From contig JAVTVY010016206.1 in the NCBI GenBank assembly GCA_036873755.1, positions 1-64,000 on the forward strand: a stretch of 64,000 nucleotides of DNA, written 5' to 3'. Each line of letters opens with the position of its first letter. Position 1 is the stretch's first letter. Of this stretch, positions 12,104 through 25,905 are shown one piece after another. The translations under genes and the position numbers were made by a program. The DNA is from Hanleya hanleyi (lineage: Eukaryota; Mollusca; Polyplacophora; Lepidopleurida; Hanleyidae). The notes below the pieces were generated by a model. It did no database searches. It was not told where the DNA came from and saw only the letters and a program-made list of their open reading frames with translations.

Positions 12104-12580
12104 CCCGGTCAGGCATGGGTGGTGGGTCACCAAACTGTCTACACTACCTCCGAAACGACGAACAATTGAGAGCGGACACTCCACGACTTTATAGCATATC
12201 ATACTAGATCCATTGCGAGTCTAATTACATACTCTCTGAGGAAAAGCTCACGGTAAATTGAAAATGGCGCCCATCAGTGTTTTCTGTCTTTTTCTTAAAT
12301 GTTTTACATTTTTATTGACGAAAGTGCGCATGCTAGAGAGAATAGCATAAAAAAAATGAAAAATGACCGAAAAAATCCACTAAAAGCGCATGACGTCATC
12401 AGCACAGCCCCCTTTGGGTTTTTTGTTTTATATTTCCCATTAGAGCTGAAATCCAAAATACATTGTCGGAAGTTTCAGCCATCCCTAGCCCTAGGAGCAA
12501 GACAAATATTTGACAGTGGGGGAGCAAATGGACCCTCCCAAGGGTACAGTACACCCTCGGATCGTTCAGGCCAGATACGG
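12104..12580 (-). mobile_element. piggyBac-like MITE, copy 1 (reverse orientation)
   Basis: The right end, 'caggccagatacgg' followed by TTAA (12581-12584), is the reverse complement of the left end of the copy at 19846. The left end is cccggtcaggcatggg after a degenerate TTGA (12100-12103). It contains the palindrome TGACGTCA at 12391-12398, as the other copies do. A 149-codon ORF over this stretch looks fortuitous. Confidence 0.7.
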
Positions 12581-12584
12581 TTAA

Positions 12585-15500
12585 AGTTGAAAAATCTTTT
12601 TTCTAATAGAATTAATATATCGTGGGGCCTTCCTTTTTTAATAGTAAAATATATCTTGCCACGAATTTCTTCAACAAGCAGCAAACAGTTTTCCTCCAAA
12701 TATAACATGACAGTACGAATGCATTATGATTCTAAAATAGGAAACTGAATTAGAGAACGTTTATCGATTTTCATCAACGTTTGCTTTTATAATCTTGATT
12801 AAAAATTTCCATTTCCTGTTCTATGAGAGACGGTATTACGTCAAGAAAGGGAGCTATGGCTTTATTTTCAGAGCGCTGTGTAAATATGTTGGCACCATCT
12901 GCTGGCCATTCAAGAGGAGGCGTTGATTGATGTCTTGGTAACACGTTCTCTTCTCGGCATGTAGACCATATCAAGTGATCATTTGTCCTAGAACTATTCG
13001 GATCGACCCACAAGCTAGCAAACAAAACATGTTTACATCTATCGTTCTTTTGATGTCATGGGACGCTATTGTTATGGTAACTGCTTTGGATTCTAATCGA
13101 GTGTGCCGCACGACGTGGAAAAACTTGTCACAATGGTGATTTTAGATAGGCGATGGATGCACAGACTATAGGCACAGACATTGTCCAATTCCTCGCGAAT
13201 AATGTGACAAAAAGCAATAAACCTATTATTTGAAGTCTTGCCGGCAACGTCAAACAAGTCTCTCTCTCTCGATGTCCTTCTCGATCGATCGATCTCGATG
13301 GACTGTTCGCTTTGTTTTTCCTATGTTCGCTTTTTGTTTTTCACATGAAGAAAGTCTTTAGATTAAGGACCAATATTATTTCTGTGTGACGGGCTACCTA
13401 CTTAATTCAAAATGCCTAATTAAAACTATCTCACTATTCTCATTAGTCTGGTCGGAAATTTGGTCGCATGCATGTTACTTTATTTGAATGTCGGATCTGA
13501 GGCCAATAATTTTGGAAGCAAGGATCGGCCAGCAAAATTCACTGGTATCAGCAAAACAATGAAAGGTCAAAGTATAACGGAAGGTCGAAACAATCTATTG
13601 TGTTCGATTGATATCCATACACATGCACTGTGGACAATGTGTAAGTTTGACGTCAACAGTGACGGCAAAAAATTACTTTATCTCCATGGTTACAATAAAT
13701 TTGTTTCAACAAAAATAGAACTGGAAGAAGTCCCATGGTGAATTGGAGTTTCTAAGAAAATGCGTTCACTGGCATTGCCTTTAGAGCCCAAATCGATTGA
13801 TGAATGAAATGAAGTTCGAACATACACATGGGATACCGTGTGAAATACTTCACAAACGATATTTATCCAGATATCGTGATAATAAAATTCCTAGTCTATA
13901 ATCGAAAATCGAAATCTTATTCCCACGACATCAAAGTTTCAAAGTCCAAGCATGCACGCAATGAAAATATTAATATAAACAGATGCAAGTTTCCGTCAAG
14001 AGAGGATCGCTAGTTTCTAAAAGGAAATGATCGGCCTACAGCAACCTATACGCGTCGGGTTTAACTTTTCAACCATCTCCAGCCTTGAAATATTTGTGAC
14101 TGTTTGTATCAGTTATAACTGACTGAGAATTGGTAAGGCAGCTATTGTCTATAAATAATCAAACAACCTCTTGTATGATCCTGTTAGCTCAATGAATCAC
14201 AGTATACGTATATGTGAGATAAAAGTGCAAATAAACATGTGGCCCAATGGGTTAGATCGTTGGCCGTATTCCGCCATCCTGCTAGTGTCAAAGATGACGC
14301 GGGTTGCCACTAACCTACACTGTAATTTCCTATTCGACAGAAAAGATTGGTTGATAGTTTTCAATGATACCCGCAAGACGATTCACTAGCTTATTAGCTT
14401 CGGAGCTCGTATGGGGTATTTGAACCCTCTTTAGCTACAGGTGATTTTTACTGATTTGAGACGAATTGCCCAATCGTCCAGTGCGGTCCCAGACTCTCAC
14501 GTGATGTCATTATGGTCAAAAGTGATAATGTAACAGAAAGATTCGAAATGTCCGCTCCGTCTATTAATCGCAAATACTGGAGCTGTACATGCAATCTGCT
14601 TGTGATAATCGAATACAGGAGCCAACCATTGAAATACCCATATCGCCGTCAACGAATGACAGCGTTCTAGACCATCCACTCGATCGCCACACTCCAAGAA
14701 AATACCCTTCGAATCTCCAAGTTTAGATTACGTACATCCTGTATTCCTGACTGTGAACCGAAGGACTTAAGAATTGAGTTATAATCTAGTAATCCAGTGT
14801 CTGGAGCAACACCGCCCACCAATCTTTCCGACGCCGACTCGAGATAGAATTCTTATCAGTATCAAAAGGGACAGACTTTACTTTGTATTGAAGATGGCCG
14901 ACACGGCAATATCTGACCCCTACAACCACTGATGAAGGTAATCAAATAATATTGATCCAACAGCTTTTCTGTCCTATGAAGCGCTTCACGGAGACTGTAG
15001 GATCCAATTAATGAAGCATAACACTAAATCTACCTCTTCTGCGCGATGTTTTCATTGCATAGAGTGCCGTACCGAATTATGTATATATTGCGACAATAAT
15101 TCAATCCTAAATTGTATGAAGTGTAGCGTAATACTGTTTCATGACATTTATGGGGAAACTTGCAGTAGTGTCACGCATCAGACAGTGCTGAGGCACCATA
15201 GCTGTAAAATTGGAATTTCATGTTAGACACAAGATGGACTGAACATATAAATTCGGACCTCAGGGAAATAAATGATGAAGCTTAGACGTATATTGGTTTG
15301 CGAGTAATCAAATATATGTTCGGTCAGTTTGATTGACACCCGCAAGGATAATAATTCCGGGGTATGTATATTTCCCTCTGCCGTTGCAGAGTGATGTTGG
15401 TGGCAGTGTTTGCGGAATACTAAAGAATCGAGCAGTGTCAATTATTCAAATGAAAGTTTCGATATCCGAGTGTTTAGTCAACAACCAAAGACATACGCGG

Positions 15501-18337
15501 AAGATGATTTGATAATAAATTCAATCTAATTTTCCGAAATCCTGGGATCGTGGATGTTTGATTGATTCCAAATATGTTCATATCACATTGCTAAGCCCGT
15601 TTCTGGTCAATGCTATTTTTTTAAGGACATTGGAATCTCTCGATCAGGCTACTTCAAGGGGAATAACTCTACTTAACATTGGGGTTATTCTGCTTGCGTT
15701 CACCCCAGACTGCCTGATTTCGTAACTGTACCTGGATATTGTTACTCTAGATAATCATGGTCTGCGCTAAATCCACCTCATACGACGGTGCAGTCAAACA
15801 CCTATAATATTCCTGTAACATCTTCACCAAGAACTTGCATCGCTTGTTGTCTGTTGTTCAACGACAGCATATTATAGCTCACACGTATATGTATCGTTAC
15901 GGGTTGTCGACCAGTCTAATTAAAGAAAAACATCTCTTTCTCTCTCTCTCTCTCTCAAAAGGAAAGTGGACAGATTTTTTTATCATAGGGAGCTTTTCGC
16001 CAGCCGATCCAGCATTCGAATAATTTCAATCTCGTAAATAACATTTTTTTCCTAGCTCACCGGGTCAACACATATCTTTCCTGAAGAATACCTGTTATCA
16101 TATTTTTACTACTACTTTTTATCAATTGTTCTTTCAAGTATTCGTCGGTGTGATGGCTTGTATCAATTCAACAGTCTGTGACACAACAATTGCGTTTTTG
16201 GAGCAGGTAAACAAGATCTAACCAATAGCATATGGTTCCCTAATGTTTTTACAATTAAACTTTCTTGTTTCACCTACATGTTACAGGTTATGACACCACG
16301 ATGTTGACCCTTCCGCATGCTGGGACGTCGTAATTATCACTTTCTCCCTCCGAAGGTTAATGGGAGTGGGGAAATGGCGAAATCCCCTCTCAACATTTGG
16401 TCATCAATATACAGAGAATGCGGCATTCTTGAACTAAAGTCGGACATTGCAATCCCTCAGTATTTCCATGATTTAGTTGCATGCAGCTTAACGTTAAATC
16501 GCCTGTGTGTTCATGTGTATCTCACAAGGCATGGATCAAAGACAACTACCATATAGGAAATGGAATGAATAATATATTATGACAGTACACCATGCAATGT
16601 TCCACATTCAGCTGAATAAGCCTTATGTGATTCAAAACAGCTTGAAAAGAAAAATGGTTTTCTTTAACATTTTCTTAGTATGCCAAGGAGGCTATATAGA
16701 AATAGTTAGATAGTCGTTTCTTTGCGTGGTGACGTTCAAGTATAAGATTAAGTATAATATGGAGTTCCAATCAACATGATCGAGAGAATGATTGACGAGA
16801 GGCATTTATCTGACATGCGCACATTGACTTTCGTCTGGGAAACTGGGTCAAACGCAGGTCGTGCCCTGACAGTAAAGTCATTCATCATAACTGACAACGG
16901 CATAGAATATGCCACACCGACTTTTCAATGTTTTCTATACATCACAGAATCGGTGAAATCTCGCCATGACTTGGCAGAGGAGAATGATATATGAATACCG
17001 CCGAGTAGCGTTCTTGTGTTAAACTTCCTCGGAATAACAATTCACCTAGAGGTCAAATAAGCTTTTCACACTTCTTCTGCTCGAAGGAAGGAAAATAATT
17101 GATTCTGCTTTCCGGTACTTTTTGCCTGGAGATGGCGTTAATCGCTGTCCGATCGTATTAGCAACATGCCTGAAAAGACGCATAGCCTACTTTTTTAACA
17201 GGGTTCGATTTCGCGCTTCAGTTTGAAACGCGCATTGTCGATGCTTAAAAACAACGAGATTTATTAAATATTTCCTTCTGATTGATATTTCTTCGTCGGT
17301 GTACTGTACAGCAATTAACCCCCCACCCCCCCGGCAAACCTTCAATGATATACATTGTGATGCTACGAAGTATATTTCGTCTAGATATGTCTATAGATAT
17401 ATGTCAGATCCGACATTCAGGAGTCGGCCATCGTCCGCAATGGATTTTCGCCTTCATAATCGTAGAAATTATACGATCAAAGTAGGTGTGAACTTAAGAA
17501 AAAGCAAAAATAAACCGTAAGCTAGTTACCTGCAAGAAAGTGCGGATTTGCAAGAAAGTGAAAGAACAGTTTCAATAACGATGGCAGAAAACAATGGTCC
17601 ATTCGTCAAATCCGGTCTACTAACCTGTATTACTTTTACAGAAACGTACTTGAACTGCAGTGTGCAAGATATATATTGGGAGCTATATGTTGTGGGAGTA
17701 AACGTGTGTTTACTTCCACTTACAGAATACAAATCCGGTCTAACGATCATTAATCTGCTGTTGTTGAAAAATAATCCCTGAAAACGTTCAAATATTAATC
17801 AGTTAGCTCGAATGCCAACTTAGGTACATGTATGAACATATTAAAAACATCACTTCTTCAAATCGAGAAGCTGTCCTTGGTGCCAACAAGAGCGCATGAC
17901 ATTCCCTGTGTATTCTCGGATAAGAATTATTATTTAAAATAATCATAAAATTGAAGAGTTTAAAAGACAGGCTAAATTTATACCGTGTATTTATAACCTT
18001 CTTATAGACTACCTATCCCATGGCATTGTCACCTCCCTTTAATAAATCAAAGATTATCAATTTGCAAAGGTCACAATCAACTCTAACTTCATGCGAGTAT
18101 TACTGTTTGACACAACAAGATGTTGGCATGAACAGATAAGAAATGATGGTAATCAGATGTTCAGCAATGGTCTGGGATTCCATTCATGATAACTGACAAG
18201 TCATGGGAATACTTGGAATCAAGGACATTGCGTACTCTCTTGCAAACATTGGCGATCGTATTAGCGTCTTCTTTGCACAAATAAGTAGATGATTCGATTA
18301 AACATGTGTAGCTATTACTAATTTACTGATGAATTAA
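12585..18337. other. Long AT-rich stretch with no recognisable gene
   Basis: Many ORFs shorter than 100 codons are seen, none with recognisable domains. There is a short TC microsatellite at 15933-15956 and a (cgat)n-like run near 13281. A possible tRNA-like block near 14238-14300 (tggcccaatgg) is too weak to call. Confidence 0.5.
15933..15956. repeat. TC microsatellite
   Basis: Simple (TC)n run. Confidence 0.85.
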
Positions 18338-19009
18338 TTAGAGAATGGTCTTGAATTTTTCATTAAAAATATCTATGTGAAATTTGGCAACACAATATAT
18401 CAACAGCATATAGGTATTCCAATGGGTACTAATTGTGCACCCCTATTGGCTGACCTATATCTGTTCTCTTATGAATATGACTATATGCAGGCGCTTTCAA
18501 AAACCGATCCATTCGAAGCCCGTTCCTTCTCATTCACCAAACGCTATATAGACGATCTTCTCGCTGTGGATAATCGCTATATAAATGACGCAGTGAAGGA
18601 TATATATCCACCTTCACTGGATTTGAAGGAAACTACAGATAACCCTACAGGCACATCGTATTTAGACCTATATCTCTATAAAAATGTAGCGGGCCTTCTC
18701 TCTCGTCGACTGTATGAAAAAAGAGATGATTACAATTTCGACATCGTAAACTATCCCTTTCTGGACAGTAATATTCCAGTGGGACCTGCAAATGGCGTAT
18801 ACATATCACGCCTAGTAGCATTTGCTAGATCCTGTGTTAAATGTGACGATTTTAATCAACGTCACATAACATTGTTGCAGAAACTTATAAAACAGGGCTA
18901 CACCACCAAGCGCCTCCAATCAAAGTTTCTCAAATTTGGCGATACATATCGCATGCTGATAGCAAAATACGAGCGTAGCGTGCAAGATCTATGGTTTTAC
19001 GTTTCGTAA
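18338..19009 (+). pseudogene. Reverse transcriptase fragment of a retroelement
   Basis: The frame is open from an upstream stop (18335-18337) to the stop at 19007-19009, about 223 codons with no native ATG start. Diagnostic RT motifs are visible: GIPMGTNCAPLLADL (fingers/palm region) and FTKRYIDDLLAVDN, whose YIDD box holds the two catalytic metal-binding aspartates. The first catalytic motif upstream is missing, so this is a 5'-truncated copy. The YIDD box and GIPMG motif fit a family of animal retroelement RTs nearest, in my judgement, to Penelope-like or non-LTR types. The exact class is uncertain. The C-terminal part (from about 18843) and the 3' region recur across the window, so this is the most informative copy of the local family. 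Confidence 0.85.
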
Positions 19010-19426
19010 CTTGTGTCTAATTCCGCTTAACCCGGGGCTAGGGGCCGTATGCACCCATGTACTTCAAGATCCTCATGGTACTCATATGAACAGGCACAAT
19101 CAAAGCGTGACTGAGATACATCATTCTTTGGATGACGACTTTACAACGAATATCTTGGATTAAGAATACTTATCAGTGATACGGATTTGATATTTTTGGA
19201 ACATCATGCTGTTTTGCCGGCATCAATGAAAACTGTTGACCGCTTCTCTCTTGCAGGAAACAAGCCTATGTTTATGTATACTATGAATGTCTTTTTGAAT
19301 TTGGTGCTAATACTGTTATGTGGAATATGGAATAGGTCTTTGGATTATGGACGCGGATATTCTCTAATGGACGACGGCTGAATTATGAATGACGGACCAG
19401 ACGCTTGTAATTGCAATTATTTATTG
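19010..19426 (+). repeat. 3' untranslated region of the RT element
   Basis: It follows the RT stop codon. Marks along it are 'ttaacccggggctaggggcc' near 19027, 'caaagcgtgactgagataca', 'gatatttttggaacatcatg', and the end 'gacgcttgtaattgcaatta' near 19425. The same 3' end is shared with the copy at 45989-46506. This suggests the natural 3' terminus of the element. Confidence 0.75.
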
Positions 19427-19845
19427 GTCAGCGTCGAGATTGAACACGTTTGAAAATTAGATACCAACTTTTCTATTTCGACTTCGGCGAATAAATTCGC
19501 ATTACGAAGGAATATTCTCTTTGATAGGCATATAGAAGCTATAATCTATGTATATTACAAAACGCTATTTGGTGGATAACAGCGTCTACTCTCAATGATT
19601 TGTCACCTATTTTGTTTGTTCTTGATACGTATAAATTTTCTCCTGCCTGTAGTTTTGTTCATCAGCTTTAAGAAATTTGGAAGTATCTCCAACGAAACAT
19701 AAGCATCTGAGCAATAAAATATGTTGCGTTACGAAGGAATAGACTAATTTGGTCAAAGTCGAACTCGTCGCTCGGTTTTATAAAACTAAGGGAAATGGAG
19801 TATTATGGAAACATCACTGCATCATGGTATATCGTCCAGTTTTAG

Positions 19846-20432
19846 CCGTATCTGGCCTGGGCGATTTGGGGTGTACCGCAGCCTGGGGTGGGGGGGGGGG
19901 AGGGAAGTGTCCCCTATATATTTTTGCTATCGCAAAGGCTAAAGGGCTGGAACTCACCACACTATATCTATGGATCAAGCTCTACAAGAATATGTAACAA
20001 AAATTCAAGATGGCCGCCACGATCAAGTCACAGTGACGTCATTTTCAAAAAGAGCATTTTTTGACGATTTTTCGGTCAACATTTTCGAATTTTTTATTTT
20101 TGGTTTTTCCTCGAAAAGAACTGCATGATAAATTAGCAAATAATAATCTGATATGAAATAAAATATGTTTTACCCAATTTTCCATGCAGAAAAGCAAAAA
20201 AATGAAGAAATCTGACAAAAAAAGAGATCAATTTTCTGATACCCTACATGGCCGTCATTTTGAATTTACCCATGATCCTCTGCTCGGCGGTCAGGCAAAT
20301 AGGCTCAAACTGACCCTAATATGATAATCTACAAAGTCACTGCGTTTCAGCTCTCAATTTTTTGTCGTTCTGGAGATAGGAACAAAAAACCAACAGGGGG
20401 CGGAATGTGCCTCCCCCCCCGGCCAGGCAGGG
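19846..20432 (+). mobile_element. piggyBac-like MITE, copy 2
   Basis: Left end ccgtatctggcctgggc after TTAG (19842-19845, a mutated TTAA). Right end ggccaggcaggg before TTAA (20433-20436). TTAA duplications and CCC-starting ends are the piggyBac hallmark. Inside are 'aagatggccgccac' and the CRE-like palindrome TGACGTCA at 20034-20041. No transposase is encoded. Confidence 0.8.
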
Positions 20433-20436
20433 TTAA

Positions 20437-21606
20437 AGAACTTGATTGGCGAATTCAAATTTTAAAGAAAATCCGAGATTTTCATTGGCCTATTAAATGA
20501 ACTGGAGGAACATCCAGCCAATTATAGGTTTCCTGTAAAGATTCATTGTTAATGTTCTTCCAGTTTCGAAATGCCACTCGATGAGTTACATGGTCCGAAT
20601 GCGCGTGGAATACGGCTGTATTTCGCATGTCGAACTTCAGACCTATACGTAAATCTGCTTCGTAACCTCGAAGGCATGAAACCAGTATCGGTTGCCATAT
20701 TAGACATGTATAGATTCGCGCGCATGAGGTTTGTAAGACGCTGAGACCCCCGGTAGGATATGCTGGGCTTCCTAAGTGGAACCAATCAATGCCAGACGTG
20801 AGAAATGATAGCATATTACGTTTCGAGTTGATGGCATGGGTAGCAGCTAATGAATAGAAGAGAGATTCCAACAATCTCCGAAGCAACTCGTCTTACCAAA
20901 ATGACTCCCTTAGCTCGTTTAACACGCCGACTCCCTAATACGTGACGGGCAATTCATCGCTGTCTCTTTGACTTTTTCAAATATTGCACGAATCAGCTTT
21001 GGCAATAGCTTTCCGTGCATGGGTCATATTACGATATCTCTTTTAGCAATCTGGAACGTGGTGAGCAAGTTCAAGAAGTCGATCGATCCAGCTTACATGC
21101 GTCGCTTTTTATATCATACCCGCAGGAAATTTGAGAAACGGAAGTTGTAGTTTATTAATCCCTACAGTATAGTTCTGTCACGAATCACAGACAATTTGCA
21201 GCACGCTGAGAGACAGGAACACTCGAATATTAACTTAAACGTGAGTGAAACGATTTTGGATATCTCCAAAAATAGATATTTAACAAATATTAATATTTGA
21301 CCAAATACGGATATTTCTGGTTCTGGATAAAGCATATCTATGTTTACGTGACGTTAAACTGAGTTCATCTCCCTCAACAGTGCTTAAATCATGAGTATTT
21401 GATTTTCAAATATAATTTTGAAAAAGTTCCAAGCCCACCAAGTTACAAGCTTTGCCTAAAAATATAAAAAAAATGACATAAAATGTATTACTTTGTATGG
21501 ATTATCACGTACTGATACATTCAAGAAATTTTATTTGTATCCTTTGCACCAAGTGGATTTGTACTTGAATATATTTCATGGAGCAGTCATTCAGCGGTTT
21601 ATGGTA
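20437..21606. other. No recognisable gene
   Basis: The longest frame is on the minus strand, 20482-20886 (134 codons). It has no recognisable motif and I do not call it a gene. Confidence 0.45.
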
Positions 21607-22079
21607 CTCTGTTAAAAAATATTTCTTAAATTTTGTTAAATAAGAAAAACACTGCATTGACTTTATAGCATGATAAATCAGTATAGATGATATTCTGATA
21701 TTTTCTTAGTTTGTAACTTCTGCTCAAGAATCAATATCTTTGCTAAGCAATTTTTTTTTCTTACGGAGAAAATTATTTCTTGGACACAAGTTACGAACTA
21801 AGAAAATATAAGAATATTTTTCTTTGAAAATCTCTTTTAAGAAAATTTATCTTGCGTGGCTCCCAAGAAAAGTTTTCTTGGATTAGAGAATAAACAATTT
21901 CTGCTGAATTTGGAAAAATAAGCAAACCTTTTTTATTAAAACGCAACTGAAGAGTTCTTTGAACCAATCCTTTCCATGCAAATATTCTTGCTTCATCATC
22001 TATACTGATTTACCCTGTTATAAAGTCAATGCAGAGTTTTTCTTATTTAAGAAAACTTAAGAAATATTTTTTAACAGTG
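21607..22079. mobile_element. Palindromic MITE, mariner-like
   Basis: The left arm, ctctgttaaaaaatatttct, continues past 'gcattgactttata' and 'aatcagtatagatgat'. The right arm is its reverse complement and ends at ttaacagtg (22079). Arms are about 80-100 bp. A TA precedes the left end and a TA lies one base beyond the right end. No coding capacity. Confidence 0.75.
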
Positions 22080-23026
22080 ATATCTAGAGTCTTCCTTTCA
22101 GAATGAACCTTTAACGATATCGCTTCAATTCCCCAAGTGTCGATCAGACAATCGTACATATAAAAGAACTTCGGCATCCATAAATGAATGAGCTTATTTA
22201 TATGACCGTATCAGCGATGTTTTCCGAACTGGTATGAGATAAAATGCTTGAACACAAGCTGGTTTCTTGCAATAGAGAAGCAGTCAACAATTTTCAGTAA
22301 TGCCGAAACATCGTGTTGTTCTTATCATCAATCCGTCTGAGCGTCCGTTCGTCATGATGTACATCAGGCAGGACTATATGGTTTCAAGTGAAACTTCAAG
22401 ATTTCACGCTAGATCAAAACACAGCAAATATCCTCTCAGTTTTGGAAACCATCTTGCCTTCACATAATAAGGAGAGACGGAGGAAATATAATGATGATGG
22501 CATAGATACTCCAGGGGTGTTGCTTTCTTTCTCGCAATTCAATTTCTGTGTCTTTCACAGCCTGACTCTGACTGATCAATACGTTTTGTCCGTTAGTGCG
22601 TTCAGAGAAATGACATCCATGTTTGGCCTCTTCCATTTATCATCGATTCGGATCAGTCTTCGCGTCTTTAGAATTGATACACATTTTCAACATTACCGTT
22701 CTGGATTAAATTACTTTAGGTTTCCAATAAGGTGAATCGCAGCTTTGCAATGCTTGGAGATATGTCGTCGTTCGATGAAAGGGAAGAAATCCGTTTTCCC
22801 AACGCTCTCACATTCGAATCGAGCTCTACTAGACTATATTAACGGACTATAATGCAGCTTTTGGTTCAACTGAACTTAAGGATTTCTGACCGTGAGAGAC
22901 ACACTTCATGTGACCTTTCTATCCCATTAAAAAATCACATCGGTGAGAGTATACACATATACATATTCCAGTATAAATATCGTGGTAGAGCTGTCATATC
23001 TACTTTCGCTTGACAGCCGCAGCCTA
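22080..23026. other. No recognisable gene
   Basis: A 115-codon frame at 22388-22735 shows no recognisable domain. Nothing else is seen. Confidence 0.45.
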
Positions 23027-23238
23027 CACTGAAAAAAAAAATTCCTTAAAAATTATCAAATATTCCCCGACTATTACACCAGCGGAAAATTCCATAAACT
23101 TCAATAAGGAATATTCCGTAGCATGTTAAGAAAATTCCTTAACATGGTAAGGAATGTTCCTCAGTTATGTTGAGGAATATTCCGCTGGTGTAATAGTCGG
23201 GGAATATTCCTTAAATTTTGAAGGATTTTTTTTCTGTG
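23027..23238. mobile_element. 212-bp palindromic MITE with TA duplication
   Basis: The ends are cactgaaaaaaaaaa and ttttttttctgtg, flanked by TA at 23025-23026 and 23239-23240. The interior is almost fully self-complementary ('ccccgactattacaccagcg' against 'cgctggtgtaatagtcgggg') and rich in the motif 'ggaatattcc'. Likely a Tc1/mariner-type non-autonomous element. Confidence 0.85.
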
Positions 23239-23240
23239 TA

Positions 23241-23784
23241 GACCTGTATATAATAACGCGATGACTGGAAACTATGTGACTGGCTGGAAAATTTTCCAAT
23301 TCTTTCCACAATCCAAGGAAAATACCGTTCTTTTTTTTAAATTGACTCGCCCAAATGAAGCGTTTCAATACAGAAACATATACCGTGATGCACTGGGGAG
23401 TGCCTCTCAGCCTGTTCACGAAACTAGCAGGATCCCATCAACTGCAATTAGTATTTTTATCAAACTGAATTCGTTTCCAGTATTGTGAAATATGAGCAGT
23501 GAATTCAAACATCTTTATCATGAATTTAAAACGTAACGAGAAGATAACTCACACTGGAACCAGTCTACATGTATATGATATTGGGCAAATTTACTATCCC
23601 GCATTCGAACTGATGAATCCTCTGATGCGGGTAACCACAGGAAAAAAGAAGAAGTCACATTTCCTATCCATGACCGATAGTCTTATCTGTATGGAACTAT
23701 CTATGCTTGATTGATCAAATATGCAAGATTTGTTTTCTCACATTAGAGTGATTGATAATGCACTAACCTTTGAACTAATTTTTT
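23241..23784. other. No recognisable gene
   Basis: Only short ORFs without motifs. Confidence 0.4.
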
Positions 23785-24146
23785 ATTCTCTAGATAACGA
23801 CTATTACAATGAACATCATATGGATAAGGAATACTGATCAGCGATACGGATTTGATATTTTTTGAGCACCATGATATCTTCCCGGCATCATTGCAAACTG
23901 TTGATCGCTTCTCTTCTGCAGGACACTGCAGGACACTATCCTACGTTTAGGAACATTTTTAAGATAAGAGATTTGGAAAATCCCTGTGCCTGTGCCTTCC
24001 ACTTTTGAAAAATGTATACTATGACTGTTTCATTTTAATTTGGTGCTAATGCTGTTATGCGAATTAGGTCTTTGGATTATGGACGCGGTTTTTTTCATGG
24101 ACGATGTCTGAATATTGAATAATGGATTAGGTGCTTGTATTGTATA
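23785..24146 (+). repeat. RT-element 3' region, diverged copy
   Basis: It carries 'gaatactgatcagcgatacg', 'gatttgatattttttgagca', 'ctttggattatggacgcgg' and a degenerate 'ggtgcttgtattg' end, in the same order as 19150-19420. A short internal duplication (caggacactgcaggacac) lies near 23922. Confidence 0.7.
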
Positions 24147-25589
24147 TTTAGTGATTCGAATTTAAATCAGTTAATCATTTCATTATTACCATGTGTGTAC
24201 TGTAAACAATTATCAATATGTAGATGGAAATATAAGTTTATTTTCTCAACCGAAACTATTGATCCCTGTGACTGATTCTATATGAAAATCCACGAACATT
24301 TCTTCGTGGAGTTAATGGGGCTAATATTCGGCCAAAGGTCTTGTGTCCCCGCTAATCTCACCAGACTCTATTTACCATTCGGCAGAATTACTCGTGGACT
24401 TTGACCCTCGAGTACGTTCCTGAAGACCAGGGCAACGCCGAAATGTAATTATACGACACAGTGGAGCGCTTTCTCTTCGGTTCGGAATCCACAATTGAAT
24501 TTCGCCTGTCTACTACACATGTAAACTATAATCAAAACCGTTATCTGCGACTGGTATCGGCATTGGCCGGCAATCAAATTTCAGACAGAAGTAGTTTAGC
24601 CAAAGGAACATGGGTGACAATTAACACCATAGTGGGAACAGATTACCCGTGGACCTTTGCTGAGGCGATTGCTTCGTTCTGTCCATAAACATGTACACTG
24701 AACATTGATTAGAATTTAGAATTCTTCCAGCCTGGATTGCATCTTGCACAGGAACAGGTCAGTGGTAATTAGCGATTTTGCGACAGTAACATCATGTTGA
24801 AAATTTCTGACGATGTCTCTCTTTCAGGAACAATATCGTTTCACAGAGACGGTTCCAGACATTTTGTAGAATACCATATTTAGTATATTTCGTCGAGCGG
24901 AACATGTAATTCGAATGTAAAATTATGTGGTCATCACTTTTTTTCAAAAACCTGGGCTTTCTTAGGACTTACTCGAACGGTTCATCTGTATTCTGATATA
25001 AGGAATTAGATAGCAATTCAATGCAAAATGCCTGTATTTTAATAGAAAAGGCATATATTTGCTATGAAGTGAAAATACCATATTCTTCAAATATCTCAAT
25101 AGTTTGCTGGGACCATGATAAATCGAGAAATCTAATAGAAATTGGGAGAATATGGAGAAGACACTATCCTATACTAAAATATTTCCACTGCTTTTCTCTT
25201 TCCTGTTAATATTTTCTTCTGTTCACTTTCCTTCAAATGATTTCATCTTGGCAGATGTGCAAAAACATGTGCATTAGACGTAAGTTGGATAATTCCCACC
25301 TTATTTCATAGACCACAGTTTGCCCCGGCGTAGCGACGGATGTATTGACGTATGACTACCATGATGAATTTCTGGTTCGAACTTTCCCTTTCCTTCATAT
25401 TGCTAGAATATGGAGAATATTTTTAATGAGCGATAAATGGACTATTTTCAGTTGGTGAAAAAATTATTATCCATGTAGGCATAATGGTCCTGTCTTAGAA
25501 CAGTAAGATCATTTGATAACCTTCTTAACATATCGGAATTTCGGGTGTGCATACGGACCAACAATGAAACAATTGTACATGGGGGAATT
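24147..25589. other. No recognisable gene
   Basis: AT-rich, with short ORFs only. Confidence 0.4.
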
Positions 25590-25594
25590 GGCAA

Positions 25595-25905
25595 CTAACA
25601 GTCACAAACAAAGCGTGACTGTGATACAATAGATGTTAGAACACGATTTAGAATTTCATTTGGAAAACAACTTAGGTCATCCATAGGGATTTGGCGACAG
25701 AAATATCAGGACGTACTCTTCCCCGCGTCATTAGAAACTGTTAAACGATTTTCTCTTGTAAGAGATAAGCTTACGGTCAAATGTTTTATTCCGTCTTGAA
25801 CATTGGCACTGATATTGTCTTATGAAAAAGTGTCCTATTAAAAGGTATTTCACATACGGACGCGGGAACTGTTTATGGATGACGGCGGACTACTCAGAGT
25901 CGGAT
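25595..25905 (+). repeat. RT-element 3' region, diverged copy
   Basis: 'caaagcgtgactgtgataca' followed by 'tagaaactgttaaacgattt' and 'acggacgcgggaactg' keeps the family order but is strongly diverged. Confidence 0.6.

Noticed and set aside
12299..12748. 149-codon plus-strand frame
   Set aside because: Lies across a piggyBac-like MITE and its flank. Composition is that of AT-rich non-coding DNA.
12774..13025. 83-codon minus-strand frame, possible exon
   Set aside because: The product looks less repetitive than most, but no domain, splice context or partner exon could be shown.
14238..14300. tRNA gene or SINE head (tggcccaatgg)
   Set aside because: The A-box-like string has mismatches and no matching B box lies at the right distance.
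20482..20886. 134-codon minus-strand frame
   Set aside because: No domain, start context or conserved neighbour. Length is possible by chance in 64 kb.
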